From assembly GCA_000697455.1 (NCBI GenBank), contig JNET01034448.1, positions 1 to 18,073 of the forward strand: DNA of 18,073 nt. Direction: 5' to 3'. The stretch comes from Basidiobolus heterosporus B8920 (taxonomy: Eukaryota; Basidiobolomycota; Basidiobolomycetes; Basidiobolales; Basidiobolaceae). The stretch's first letter is position 1; each line of letters opens with the position of its first letter. This document shows, piece by piece, positions 7,582 to 18,073 of the stretch. The notes beneath the pieces were generated by a model. It ran no database searches, was not told where the DNA came from, and saw nothing but the letters and a program-made list of their open reading frames with translations. The translations under genes and the position numbers were made by a program.

Positions 7582-9793
7582 ATGACTTTGAGAGATAACA
7601 TACACTACACACCACTGGAAGTACAAGAGGCCCCAAGTAAGAAGCCTGAGCAATTTCCACCCTCCCCGTCAAGGTGGTGGACCAAAGAATTCTACTGCTA
7701 TTACCTTCTATATCTGGTCGTCCTACCATATATGCTGATAGTGGCATACAACATAAGTTCAGGTATGCACAGGCTCCATTTCATACGTTACTTGTCATTT
7801 AACTTAGACTTCTACAGAAACACACCCCAACTATTATCAGTACGCTAGTAGTTTATCAGAAGGCTGGCTTTTCGGAAGAAGTGTGGTATGCAGGTTTTAT
7901 CTTCACTGTCCAGTTTGAAGGACTCTCATCTCAACCCCTAAACTTTTTAGGATAACAGTGATAGGCAATTCGCCTCCTTTAGAAACCATTATCTGTTAAT
8001 CGCAGGCTGCATGGTTGTGTACCTTCTTGGTAGTCAAGGCGTCAAACACTTAAACCGAGCCCTCTTCGCTTCCACAGAAAGCATATTTTTACGGGTTACC
8101 TTCTCCTTACTCTTCTCACTTGTCTTTATTGGGTTTGTGTATGGGGCCAACATAATCAAGATATTGTTTCTGGTGACTGTCAACTACATCATAGCTAAAT
8201 CGTGTGGAAGGAGTCGATTGAGCCCGGTCCTGACGTGGCTGTTTAACGTAATGGTACTATTTGCTAATGAAAGGTATCAAGGCTATAGATTTGGCATGCT
8301 CAGCGAAAGATTGGGGTTTTTGGTAAGTCGCGACATGAATTCTATACGCGAACGACTTACTGATTGTTAATAGGATCAACACAGTGGTGTATTCCGATGG
8401 TACATCCTCTTCAATATCACCACCTTGCGAATGATATCATTCAACATGGATTATTACTGGAGCTTCACTAGCCGGAAGCGAGTTTCCCAATCAGCTGAGG
8501 TATGCAAGGATTAATCAACTCAAGCCATCATATTCTTACGTGTTTATCATAATCTTAGGATGGTGCTGAGCAAACGTACGCAAATGAAAGAGAGCGCATT
8601 GAGACATCTCACTTGCCTGGTGCTTATAATTATATATATTACCTGACCTACGTTTTTTATACACCACTCTACTTGGCTGGCCCAATCATCACCTTTAATA
8701 ATTTTCTCTCTCAGGTATAATCAAGCTATAATCAAGCCATAATCAAGCCATGATCCTCTCTAACCGTATTGACATATAGCTTCGAGTTCCTTGTAAAACA
8801 ATCACCCTCAAGTCCACATTTATCTATGGGCTTCGTGTGCTTGGTGCCATCTTTCTGATGGAGATAATGCTCCATTGCTTTTATGTCGTAGCCATAAGTA
8901 GGGCCAAAGCATGGTCTGGATATACACCATTAGAGATGAGTATGGTTGGATATCTGAATCTGAAGTTGATCTGGCTCAAGGTAAGTTAAGATATCAACGA
9001 GTACTGGTTCACTTTCGCTAAACGGCTTTGCTAGCTCCTGATCATTTGGCGCTTCTTCCGCTTCTGGGCCATGGCCGATGGAATTGAGGTAACGGAGAAT
9101 ATGCTACGTTGTATGAGTAACAATTATTCCGCTCTGGGATTCTGGAGAAGTTGGCACAGAAGCTACAACAGATGGTTGATCAGGTTTGTTGCTCTTGATG
9201 GCTCAGGAAATTGGATACTAAGATACTAAGATTTATCTCAGATATATATATGTTCCTTTGGGTGGATCCAAATACCAGGCGTACAATATGTGGTTCGTTT
9301 TTACCTTCGTGGCGCTGTGGCATGATATTTCTATGAAGCTGCTAGCGTGGGCATGGCTGATTTGTTTATTTATCCTGCCTGAACTTATATGTACAGCATC
9401 CTTTGCTAAGCCTAAGGTAAGCATGCAGTCATCTAAAATACAAGACCGTACTGGGCTGACATTCGAGTATTATTCAGTATCAATCTCGTCCATGGTATCG
9501 CCACGTAGCTGGAATTGGAGGTGTTGCCAATATTGTCCTCATGATGATCGCAAATCTAGTTGGATTTGCAGTGGGCCTTGATGGGGTCCAAGAAATGTTG
9601 ACTGGAATATTTAATTGGGATGGTAGGTTTCTCTTTTGATGGCAGTGATTCCGTTACATTATGACTTACTAAAATGTTCATAGGGCTATTCTTCTTATTT
9701 ATGACTTTCCTGTCACTCTATGCTACAGTTCAGTTAATGTTTGAGGTCAGAGAGCACGAGCGACGCAAACATGGGAATTACTTGGGTTGTTGA
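7582..9793 (+). CDS. GUP1: GUP1-like MBOAT acyltransferase (560 aa, ten exons)
   Basis: A polytopic endoplasmic reticulum membrane O-acyltransferase. The yeast protein remodels GPI-anchor lipid and affects glycerol uptake and membrane order. Exons: 7582-7762, 7818-7885, 7951-8322, 8374-8499, 8559-8714, 8780-8980, 9035-9183, 9242-9416, 9478-9622 and 9684-9793. Introns are 51-65 nt, all GT..AG, and every junction keeps phase, giving 560 residues, the length I recall for yeast Gup1. Exon 2 carries the family sequence GWLFGR, joined to DNSDRQF in exon 3. The conserved core includes LAGPIITFNNF, FWRSWHRSYNRW (His409), YVPLGGSK and the MBOAT histidine in ALWHDI (His445). Most exons encode hydrophobic membrane segments. 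The end is basic and acidic (EVREHERRKHGNY). The start ATG is followed by a soluble N-terminus of about 35 residues, as in the family. Confidence 0.96.
8717..8749. repeat. Three 11-base units inside GUP1 intron 5
   Basis: ATAATCAAGCY repeats three times without a gap between the donor and the branch region of intron 8715-8779. It lengthens the intron to 65 nt without disturbing the splice sites. Confidence 0.8.
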
Positions 9794-10121
9794 TTTAGAT
9801 AGGGACTACCTTTGTTAGATTATCTATTGATTTATTTAATTAGTATATTCTTGTATTATTGTAATATTGATTAAACCAACCTAAACGCTAGTGGTAGTAA
9901 CTAACCTTTCAATGCACTCTTAAAAGGTTGGCTTCTGTCACCTACTCCTCTGGAAATGCATCATTATCTGAGCATTCATCATCCCAACAGTCAACCCCAC
10001 TGTAGAATGTGAAGAGCCAAAGTACTGAGAAACCCACACAGAAACCCACACAAATCGAGAAATTGGGGTTGTTGATTCATGCCATTGAATGCCAACTTGA
10101 TCTATAACAGAAATCGGATTT

Positions 10122-10155
10122 GTGTGATCATGCCAGAATTCGTGTGATCATGCCA
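10122..10155 (+). promoter_or_regulatory. Paired 14-base direct repeats in the LYS12 promoter
   Basis: GTGTGATCATGCCA occurs at 10122-10135 and again at 10142-10155, exactly 20 bases apart, about two helical turns. Each contains the palindrome TGATCA. The spacing suits two bound copies of one regulator on the same DNA face; the factor is unknown. Confidence 0.45.
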
Positions 10156-10196
10156 AATATAGGATCTTGTGCTATCTCGACTGTTCTTACCAAATA

Positions 10197-10203
10197 TGAC
10201 TCA
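10197..10203 (+). promoter_or_regulatory. Gcn4/CPC1-type site (TGACTCA)
   Basis: A perfect TGACTCA lies 133-139 bases before the LYS12 ATG. This is the binding site of the bZIP activator of general amino-acid control (Gcn4 in yeast, CPC-1 in Neurospora), which is known to act on lysine biosynthesis genes. Binding here is inferred. Confidence 0.65.
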
Positions 10204-10282
10204 CAACATATCTATGCTCACTCGTGACATGTACTATTGCTTTCCCCTGCCAACTATGGTGTAGATAATGTACCACTTGAAC

Positions 10283-10288
10283 TATATA
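10283..10288 (+). promoter_or_regulatory. TATA box of LYS12
   Basis: TATATA lies 48-53 bases before the ATG at 10336, matching the spacing seen for transketolase and SAM synthetase. It lies inside the in-frame extension that begins at the TTG at 10237, which argues against that earlier start. Confidence 0.6.
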
Positions 10289-10335
10289 TTTCAAGCTCAA
10301 CAAAGATTCTTCCTCAACCCCCTCAATCACTCAGA

Positions 10336-11788
<1,453 letters not shown>

Positions 11789-11835
11789 ATTTCGCATAAC
11801 ATAGATTTCATCATATAAAGTGGTATTAAAACACC

Positions 11836-11841
11836 AATAAA
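11836..11841 (+). terminator. Poly(A) signal of LYS12
   Basis: AATAAA lies 48 bases after the LYS12 stop codon, in the 284-base gap before the convergent Vps68-like gene. Nothing else was recognised in that gap. Confidence 0.55.
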
Positions 11842-12072
11842 GCCAAAGACACTTTTACCACAATTGACCATATCATTTTTTGATCAGATCGTTGGAGATT
11901 CCTATTCTGCTTTAAAATTTATTATTTCTTATGAGATTAGTAAAGAGCATGGTTTCTTGCAGTAACTGTTCGATAAAAGTGCATAGTATTGATTCAAACA
12001 GTCGTGTGTCGCTTTTACATAGATAGGTCTAGAGCAATATGAGAAACTCGCATAACGTCATATAGCAGCTAG

Positions 12073-12860
12073 TTAACTACGCAATAGGTCGTAGTGGATA
12101 TTTGATTCATTATTTCTGGAAAGCCATAACGCAGCAGAGCTAGCGAATAGTTTAGGGTTTAGACGTTGTTAGTAAAGAGAATCTCTCACTACACTTCTTC
12201 AACGATAATCACCTTAGTAAAATAGCCACATTTTGAACAATGGGTGCGATACCGAGGTAATAGAAAGAAGAATCTATTCCAGGGGCAATGTACTTGATAC
12301 ATAAAATTGCCTTTAACATAAAAAGATTAAACCAGTGGAAGTTGAAAATATAATAACATGAACTAAAGCCTACTACTGAACCGGCTATTCCACCGCCCAT
12401 GGCGGCCATTCCTATGAAGAGCATTGCTCTCGCCTTACTAGTTATCCCAGAACCACCAAAGGTCATAGAGTCATCTTCCAATAGACTTTGGTCGATGGAA
12501 CTTACACTTGGAAAGGTGAATTTTCACGTGTATGTATGAATACATATAAATTGAAGTGTATGTGTTGGCTTACATGATCATGCCTAAAGTAGCTATAATT
12601 CCAGAGACATAATCTTCGAAACCTATGAATACTGGAAGTTCTTTGTATGTTGTAGACAAAACCATTCCGTCAATAAACATCCACCAGCCTACACCAAACT
12701 AGAAAAGAGTCACGTATAGTTTAAAAGAAAACCCGACGTAAAGCATACGAACCAAAATTCCAGCAACATATGAACCAAACTCTTTCTTCATATTCCCCAA
12801 CTTTGGAAACCTCGGAAGGGCACAAAGAAAAGGACTTCTTGAATCTGACCAAGAATTCAT
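12073..12860 (-). CDS. VPS68: Vps68/TMEM50 (UPF0220) family membrane protein (195 aa, four exons)
   Basis: A small four-pass membrane protein. Yeast Vps68 works with Vps55 in traffic from late endosome to vacuole. Exons: 12860-12753, 12698-12574, 12500-12213 and 12139-12073, all in phase to 196 codons with the stop. Motifs shared with human TMEM50 and yeast Vps68 are FGVGWWMFIDGMVL in the first membrane segment, GIIATLGMI in the second, ARAMLFIGMAAMGGGIAGSV in the third, and YYLGIAPIVQNVAILL opening the fourth. Exon 3 read on alone stops at a TGA (12209) directly behind the donor. Using the GTGATT donor, a perfect TACTAAC (12174-12168) and the CTAG acceptor adds SSAALWLSRNNES and finishes the fourth hydrophobic segment. 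The N-terminus before GWW is about as long as in human TMEM50, which supports the ATG at 12860. The last exon is the least certain part. Confidence 0.9.
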
Positions 12861-13277
12861 GTTTGTTCAAACGGTCAAGTTGCACAAGAAGATTAAGATA
12901 GTTGACAGAAATCCTATTCAGATTAATGGAATTATTACGGGAAACACGTCATGATATCCAGAGAAATTTCCTAATTCCTTATCGATCAAAGAACCCAAGT
13001 TTCTGATGGGTGGAGGCAAAGCAGAGAGGAAGTGGATAACACACAAGTCCTCTATAGTCAGAACTACGATGAATGTCTATCGGATCACGACGGTATTAAA
13101 CAATATCAGGAAGATTATAGCAATAATTAATGCGTACTCGAGTAAGTAATTTATTACGTGGGTTGGGATATTGAGTAATCGAAAAAGAAATGAAAAAAGT
13201 CCATAAATAAGATCCGTTAGGGTATCTTCAGTTTAAAAAAATGTCCTTAGGTTTGATGAAAAATTGTACAACACTAT
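12861..13277. other. Intergenic, SAM synthetase 3' end to Vps68-like promoter
   Basis: These 417 bases lie between two minus-strand genes. TTTATT at 13150-13155 reads AATAAA on the minus strand, 123 bases after the SAM synthetase stop, and may be its poly(A) signal. No gene or RNA was recognised. Confidence 0.45.
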
Positions 13278-14502
13278 TTAGAAGTTGAGCTTCTTGGGTT
13301 GTTCCCAGGAGAATTCCTCACGACCGAAATGTCCATAACAAGCAGTCTTGGAGTAAACAGGCTTGAAAAGGTTGAGTTCCTTGACGATAACACCAGGACG
13401 AAGATCCCAGTTGTTCTTGATGATGTCAAGAAGCTCAGCATTGGTCTTGCTGCTGGTACCATAGGTATCAACGAAGATAGAGAGGGGCTCGGCAACACCG
13501 ATAGCATAAGAGAGTTGGACCAAACAACGCTTGGCTAATCCAGCGGCAACCAAAGACTTGGCGATCCAACGGGCAGTGTAAGCAGCGGAACGATCGACCT
13601 TGGACCAATCCTTACCAGAGAAGGCACCACCACCGTGAGCACCCCAACCACCATAGGTATCAACAATGATCTTACGACCGGTAAGACCGGCATCACCTTG
13701 GGGTCCACCAATGATGAACTTGCCTGAAGGGTTCAAGTGATAAACGGTCTTCTCATCGAGAAGGTGGGCAGGGATGACAGCGTCAATGACCTTCTCCTTC
13801 AATTCACGACGAATGGTTTCATTGTCAACCTCAGGAGCGTGTTGAGTAGAGATAACAACAGTGTCAACTCTAAGAGGAATCATGGCACCGTTCTCGTTCT
13901 TGTACTCAACAGTAACTTGGGTCTTAGAGTCAGGACGCAACCATCCGAGGGTACCATCACGACGGAGTTGGCTCATCTTGTAGTTGAGCTTGTGGGAGAG
14001 AGTGACGGTAAGAGGCATAAGTTCGGGAGTCTCATCGGAGGCATATCCGAACATGATACCTTGATCACCGGCACCGGTGTCCTCAATAGCTTGACTGACT
14101 TGGACCAAACCTTGAGCAATATCAGGAGATTGTTGTTCGATAGCGACAAGGACATTGCAAGTCTTGTAATCGAAACCCTTCTCGGAGTCATCATAACCAA
14201 TCTTGCGAATGGTCTCACGGATGACCTTTTGGTAGTCAATTTGAGCCTTGGTGGTAATTTCACCGAAGACCATGATCATACCAGTCTTGGCAGCAGTCTC
14301 ACAAGCAACCTTGGAGAGAGGATCTTGGGCGAGACAGGCATCAAGAATGGCATCAGAGACTTGATCGCAAATCTTGTCTGTTATTAAACAACTCAGTTAG
14401 GCAAACAATGTTCGAGAAGAGGAGGTTAAATACTAGATACGTACCAGGATGACCCTCACCGACGGATTCAGAAGTGAAAAGGAAAGTTTCAGCAACAGTC
14501 AT
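13278..14502 (-). CDS. SAM1: S-adenosylmethionine synthetase (385 aa, two exons)
   Basis: Makes S-adenosylmethionine from methionine and ATP in the cytosol, supplying methyl groups for the cell. Exon 1 is 14502-14445 (58 nt) and exon 2 is 14377-13278. The 67-nt intron starts GTACGT, has a CTAAC branch site and ends CAG, and splits the Asp codon of GHPDK. Family signatures are complete: GHPDKICDQ near residue 17-25, GAGDQG at 121-126, and GGGAFSGKD at 268-276, followed by KVDRSAAY. The total of 385 residues matches yeast Sam1/Sam2 (382-384). Codon use is strongly biased, as expected for a highly expressed gene, and several antisense frames remain open as a by-product. The frame is intact to the stop. 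Confidence 0.98.
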
Positions 14503-14561
14503 TTTAGAGATTGACAAGAGTGGAAAAGTCAGATGGGAACCCGACAAGGGGTAGCTTGGAA

Positions 14562-14567
14562 TTTATA
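14562..14567 (-). promoter_or_regulatory. TATA box of SAM synthetase
   Basis: On the minus strand this reads TATAAA (in TTTATAAAT), 60-65 bases before the ATG at 14502. Runs of T and A (14581-14601) lie just upstream and could serve as a nucleosome-excluding tract. Confidence 0.65.
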
Positions 14568-15459
14568 AAGATTAGCGAAATTTTTTTTACTTGAAAAAAA
14601 AATAGTAAAGGTGGAATAAATAGGAATGTTTGGAGAACACCTTGATTTGGAAACAGAGAATTTGATGAATGGTGATAAATAATTGCCGAAATTCAGTGAT
14701 GGGTAAATGGATGATTTGAGTACCTGTATAACTCAAATGCATCCAATAGAAATCAAACAACATCGCGTTAGTCCTATCTGATGTGCTTTACGTTTGCTCC
14801 CAAGATGCCATTGAGTGTATACGTAAATTAAATATATGTAAATTAAACTCAGGCGATAATGTATTTATTTGTGATCTACCGACCTCCCCTGCAATTTTTT
14901 GAATCACTTCTATTTTAATATAATAAATCAGATATGCTTATACCAATTAGAAAATAATCCGATTAATAATCCAATTAGTTATACGTAGCTTTAATCACGT
15001 TTCTGGAGAATTGGTTATTAGTAGTAAGCCAATGATTCAAATCACTACTTGAGTATGTTTATCTATTAGACGGGTTACGGATTTTATCAAGTATCCATGA
15101 TAGAAGAAGCCAGAAGATTTTGGAAATTCCTCATCTAATGATCTGTGAAGCAAATCCACTTTCCGTTAGCTAGTGTTGATGTTATCTCATAAACAGGATA
15201 TTACTATACTTTAAAGAGTTGATGTAGAATCTAGTACATGACTACTGTGATGACTGCTTAGTAGACAGTTATAGTTTCTTACATTTACCAGATTCAAAAA
15301 AGAATAAGCACTGACATTTGATAAGCTGTAGAGTTCCATTGCCAGGATCTTTCAAAGCCATTAAAGATTTGAGGTGTGGCTCCGTATCAAGCTGAGATGA
15401 TATGCGTCTAACTAGAGCAACTCTTCACATGGCAGATTAAGTAACCATACTAAGCCTTG

Positions 15460-15557
15460 TAAACTAAATCTTTTCCAAGTTACTCCTTCTTGCTAATGAC
15501 CTCAATCACATAAACTAAATCTTTTCCAAGTTACTCCTTGCTAATGACCTCAATCAC
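15460..15557. repeat. Tandem duplication of a 48-51 base unit
   Basis: The unit TAAACTAAATCTTTTCCAAG and its continuation through CAATCAC occurs at 15460-15509 and 15511-15557. The only difference is a three-base CTT present in the first copy, so the event is recent. Confidence 0.9.
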
Positions 15558-18073
15558 GCACACAAAAGTGATCGGATACCATGATAAATACTGCAGTATT
15601 AGGCCCGATAAGGAGCATGATTTTTCCGACGTTCATTAACATTTACCACGGATCTAACTTTCTAAATATCAAAAACTGCCGAACTATGTTTGATTAGAAC
15701 ACGATCACAGATTTAGATAAGATTGAAATCGACAACATTCGATATTATCATGCCCACAGTGAGTATGTATGTGTCGTACGTTGTGACACGATAGGGCTTT
15801 ATGAACCAGCAAGTTTGTCCTCAACTAGTTCTATGTGTGAAGGGAAAGAATGAGTAAAGAAACGAAAGAGAAAGCATGGAAGAAGTTAGTGCGATGAGTT
15901 CGAGTCTTTTTATTAGTATGGCTTCTGGATGTCGTGAATTTGTAGAGCATTCTTGCTCATACAGGTACTGAATACATGCTCATGCACGATAAGCCAAATG
16001 GTTCTATAAAGTAACACCAAATTAAGACAAAATCATAATGCGGTGCAACGACAACAATGAGGCCGTTTCTCACCAGCCAGTGATCTACAGTAATTCTTAC
16101 ATGGTCATCGACTCTCTACAGGTCGACATTGAATATCCTATTGCCTGAAATTTAAAGTACCATATCCACAATCAACACACCATATTTCATGGTAAATGTA
16201 TTCCTTTCTTACCAAGGGCTATGCATGGTGACCCTTCTCTTGCCTGACCTTATCGGAACCTTGATGCAGAATGATGAAAGGAAACACCAATTATAGGCAC
16301 ATGCATGTCCTTAACCATCGCAGTTGGTGGAAGCTGACCTTGACAATTCGAATATAGAACAATCGCACCAAAGTACCAAACATCTCTAATCGAGTGAGTG
16401 GAGATTCTTAGTGGTTGCCAGCGACCTCTCGTAAAACTGGTACCTTCTTCTCTCGAAAACAAAGGGGTTTCTTGCATAGGGTGTTGCCGATCTATATGGC
16501 AAAGATCCTCTTAGATCGATACCATCGATATTGAGGTGGATATGATTTTACTCCTGATAAGGGTTAGTTGAGGCCAATGTGCACTACCAAAGTAGAATTT
16601 CTAGTTGAAGGGATGGATGTAGGATGAATGTTCCAGATGTAAGTCCCTTAGTGCAAAAGGAGATTCAACCCTTTCTAAATGACATCGTGGTTATTCTCAC
16701 CGTCGAGTACAAATTGGATTCCTGTTAATATAATCCTATCTGAGTCAAAGGGTCCGTTATCGGCAATATTTACTTTTCTGCACCATGGCGAGAGTGACTT
16801 ACCTGCTGACTATATAATTGTACAATAACAAGTATATAGAATATTAATTCGCAGAGATTTAGAGGGATCACAATTCACTTATGGTTGGATAGGAGAAGGC
16901 TAGATCGGTTTGCGCAAGGATGGCAGGGCAAAAGGACGGTGAAAAATATCATCAGACAATAGCAGTTACACGAGAATACTCCATGAGGCTGGTGTAGTGG
17001 TGGGGTAGTGGTAGTAATCTATTCAGAGACCATATATGAATAGAATTCACCAACGAAGGAACACAACGCGGTCTAGAGCTGGATCTTCTCCGGAATCAAG
17101 GTTGTACCATTTAAATTTGTTTACTCAAGGATTGAAGGAAACCGGATTTATTTTGATTCTAGTACCAAGAGTCAGATTGTTATGCAGCAACACCTGCTCA
17201 ACAACCTTTTCCTGTTCAGACTTTCGCCAAAATAGTGAATTCGGTTTGACAAAGGATTGAAGTGTAGCCAAATACTGCATTGTATTCTAATTTTTATACA
17301 GGCTGGAGATACTGTCTTGTTTAACGTGAAACTCGTTGTTACAAACCTCATTCCATATTTCTCTAAGCTACTTTTACTTGCTCTCAACTTCTTGGCGGTC
17401 ATCCAAGTGGCAATCAGACTTTTTTGAACCACAACCAACGCTTGGGACTGTTTTGTGTTCTCAAAGGATGAAACCGACCTTTTGAGAACCTTAGCATTAC
17501 TCAGCCCGGATAATAACCCATTTCGAGTTTGAAAAGATCACAACACTTAATATCCTATTTAAAGATTGAGATGCCACCCAACTGAAGGATCCCGTGTAAC
17601 GTAACAGCCAATGGAAATCAACAGTGTAATAAATCTAATCTGAATGTCATCATCTATAACAAAATGTACTATCAAGTGTAAACTAACCAATACGAATATA
17701 TCCTCTATTGATGGTTTCCTGCCCCGTTGACACAAAGCTTCGTAAATAATAACAACGGTTCGAGGTCCATAAAGTGACATCTTTCATTGATGAAACTAGT
17801 TTAGTATTCGGAAAGTCATCTCGGTTCCAATTAGGCAATTGTTAATTAGTGCATGTCCAAAGTCGGGCGAATGGTCAAAAAGAAGTTAGAATTTTATCGA
17901 TATATATGGTAGTCGAATTAAGCAAGCCAATGAAAGAGTAGAGATTATATATTATTTATATAGACTTTCGATTCTGTTTGGATTCCAACGTTAATTACCC
18001 AGATTTGGTATCTTACCAGGGTGTGGATATCTTGTGGCACAAATGGGGAGATTCCCAATCCATAGAATGCGAT

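Larger units (their letters stand above)
9794..10335. other. Intergenic and promoter region between GUP1-like gene and LYS12
   Basis: It contains two tandem 12-base GAAACCCACACA units (10029-10052), two 14-base direct repeats and a TGACTCA upstream of LYS12, and the LYS12 TATA box. A minus-strand frame (9942-10076) with a hydrophobic Cys/Trp-rich stretch is discussed in the findings; it is not supported well enough to call a gene. Confidence 0.5.
14503..18073. other. Long region without a supported gene
   Basis: The first 100 bases are the SAM synthetase promoter. The remainder is AT-rich with stops in all frames. Short frames at 16250-16477 (-), 17172-17438 (-), 17559-17780 (-), 17077-17235 (+) and 17302-17427 (+) look protein-like in places, but they overlap on opposite strands and match no family I know. 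No tRNA, rRNA, transposon ends or CRISPR-like array was found. A tandem duplication lies at 15460-15557. Confidence 0.45.

Noticed and set aside
10237-10335. In-frame N-terminal extension of LYS12
   Set aside because: It begins at TTG and includes the TATA box. The ATG at 10336 opens a good mitochondrial presequence.
13299-14387. Plus-strand frames inside SAM synthetase (for example 216 codons at 13737-14387)
   Set aside because: Antisense shadows caused by the strong codon bias of the real gene.
15885-15915. tRNA-like B box (GAGTTCGAGTC) followed by a T run
   Set aside because: No A box at the right distance and no cloverleaf could be folded around it.
16250-16477. 75-codon minus-strand frame with ATG
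   Set aside because: No family resemblance; an overlapping frame looks equally protein-like, so the signal is not informative.
16741-16747. Second perfect TGAGTCA (Gcn4-type) site
   Set aside because: No supported gene lies nearby; a 7-base palindromic match is expected by chance in 18 kb.
14600-18073. Degraded transposon in the gene-poor tail
   Set aside because: No terminal repeats, target-site duplications or recognisable transposase or reverse-transcriptase motifs were seen.

Overview
This window is fungal nuclear DNA. The strongest marker is a complete homoisocitrate dehydrogenase (LYS12), an enzyme of the alpha-aminoadipate lysine pathway, and four other genes are also recognisable at family level with fungal-type relatives (transketolase, S-adenosylmethionine synthetase, GUP1-type MBOAT protein, Vps68/TMEM50 protein). 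Introns are many and short (51-104 nt where I could place them), with GT..AG ends and CTAAC or TACTAAC-like branch sites. Where a TATA box is visible it lies about 40-85 nt before the ATG. The G-gamma subunit carries the motif DPLLPSVWGP, which from memory is closer to basidiomycete or zygomycete-type G-gamma than to ascomycete forms, but I cannot place the species.

Layout. 1-948: no supported gene. 949-3229: a large inverted repeat holding two head-to-head copies of an intronless secreted acidic Gly/Tyr/Asp/Glu-rich protein, with a spacer carrying two unrelated promoters. 3355-5388 (-): transketolase. 6367-6648 (-): two-exon G-protein gamma subunit ending in a CaaX box. 7582-9793 (+): ten-exon GUP1-like gene. 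10336-11788 (+): six-exon LYS12 with a Gcn4-type site upstream. 12073-12860 (-): four-exon Vps68/TMEM50-like gene. 13278-14502 (-): two-exon SAM synthetase. 14503-18073: 3.5 kb with no gene I can support, holding a small tandem duplication and some unresolved short frames.

The recognised genes are ordinary housekeeping, lipid or membrane-traffic and signalling genes and do not form a functional cluster, although LYS12 and SAM synthetase both belong to amino-acid metabolism.

The feature most worth attention is the inverted gene pair. From coding base 48 to about 114 bases past the stop, the two copies differ at one position in 844. The first 47 coding bases differ at 11 positions, the promoters are unrelated, and the 3' flanks show only decayed similarity. 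This fits an old divergent duplication whose bodies were recently homogenised by gene conversion, so that two different promoters and signal peptides now deliver the same mature protein. I do not recognise the protein family.
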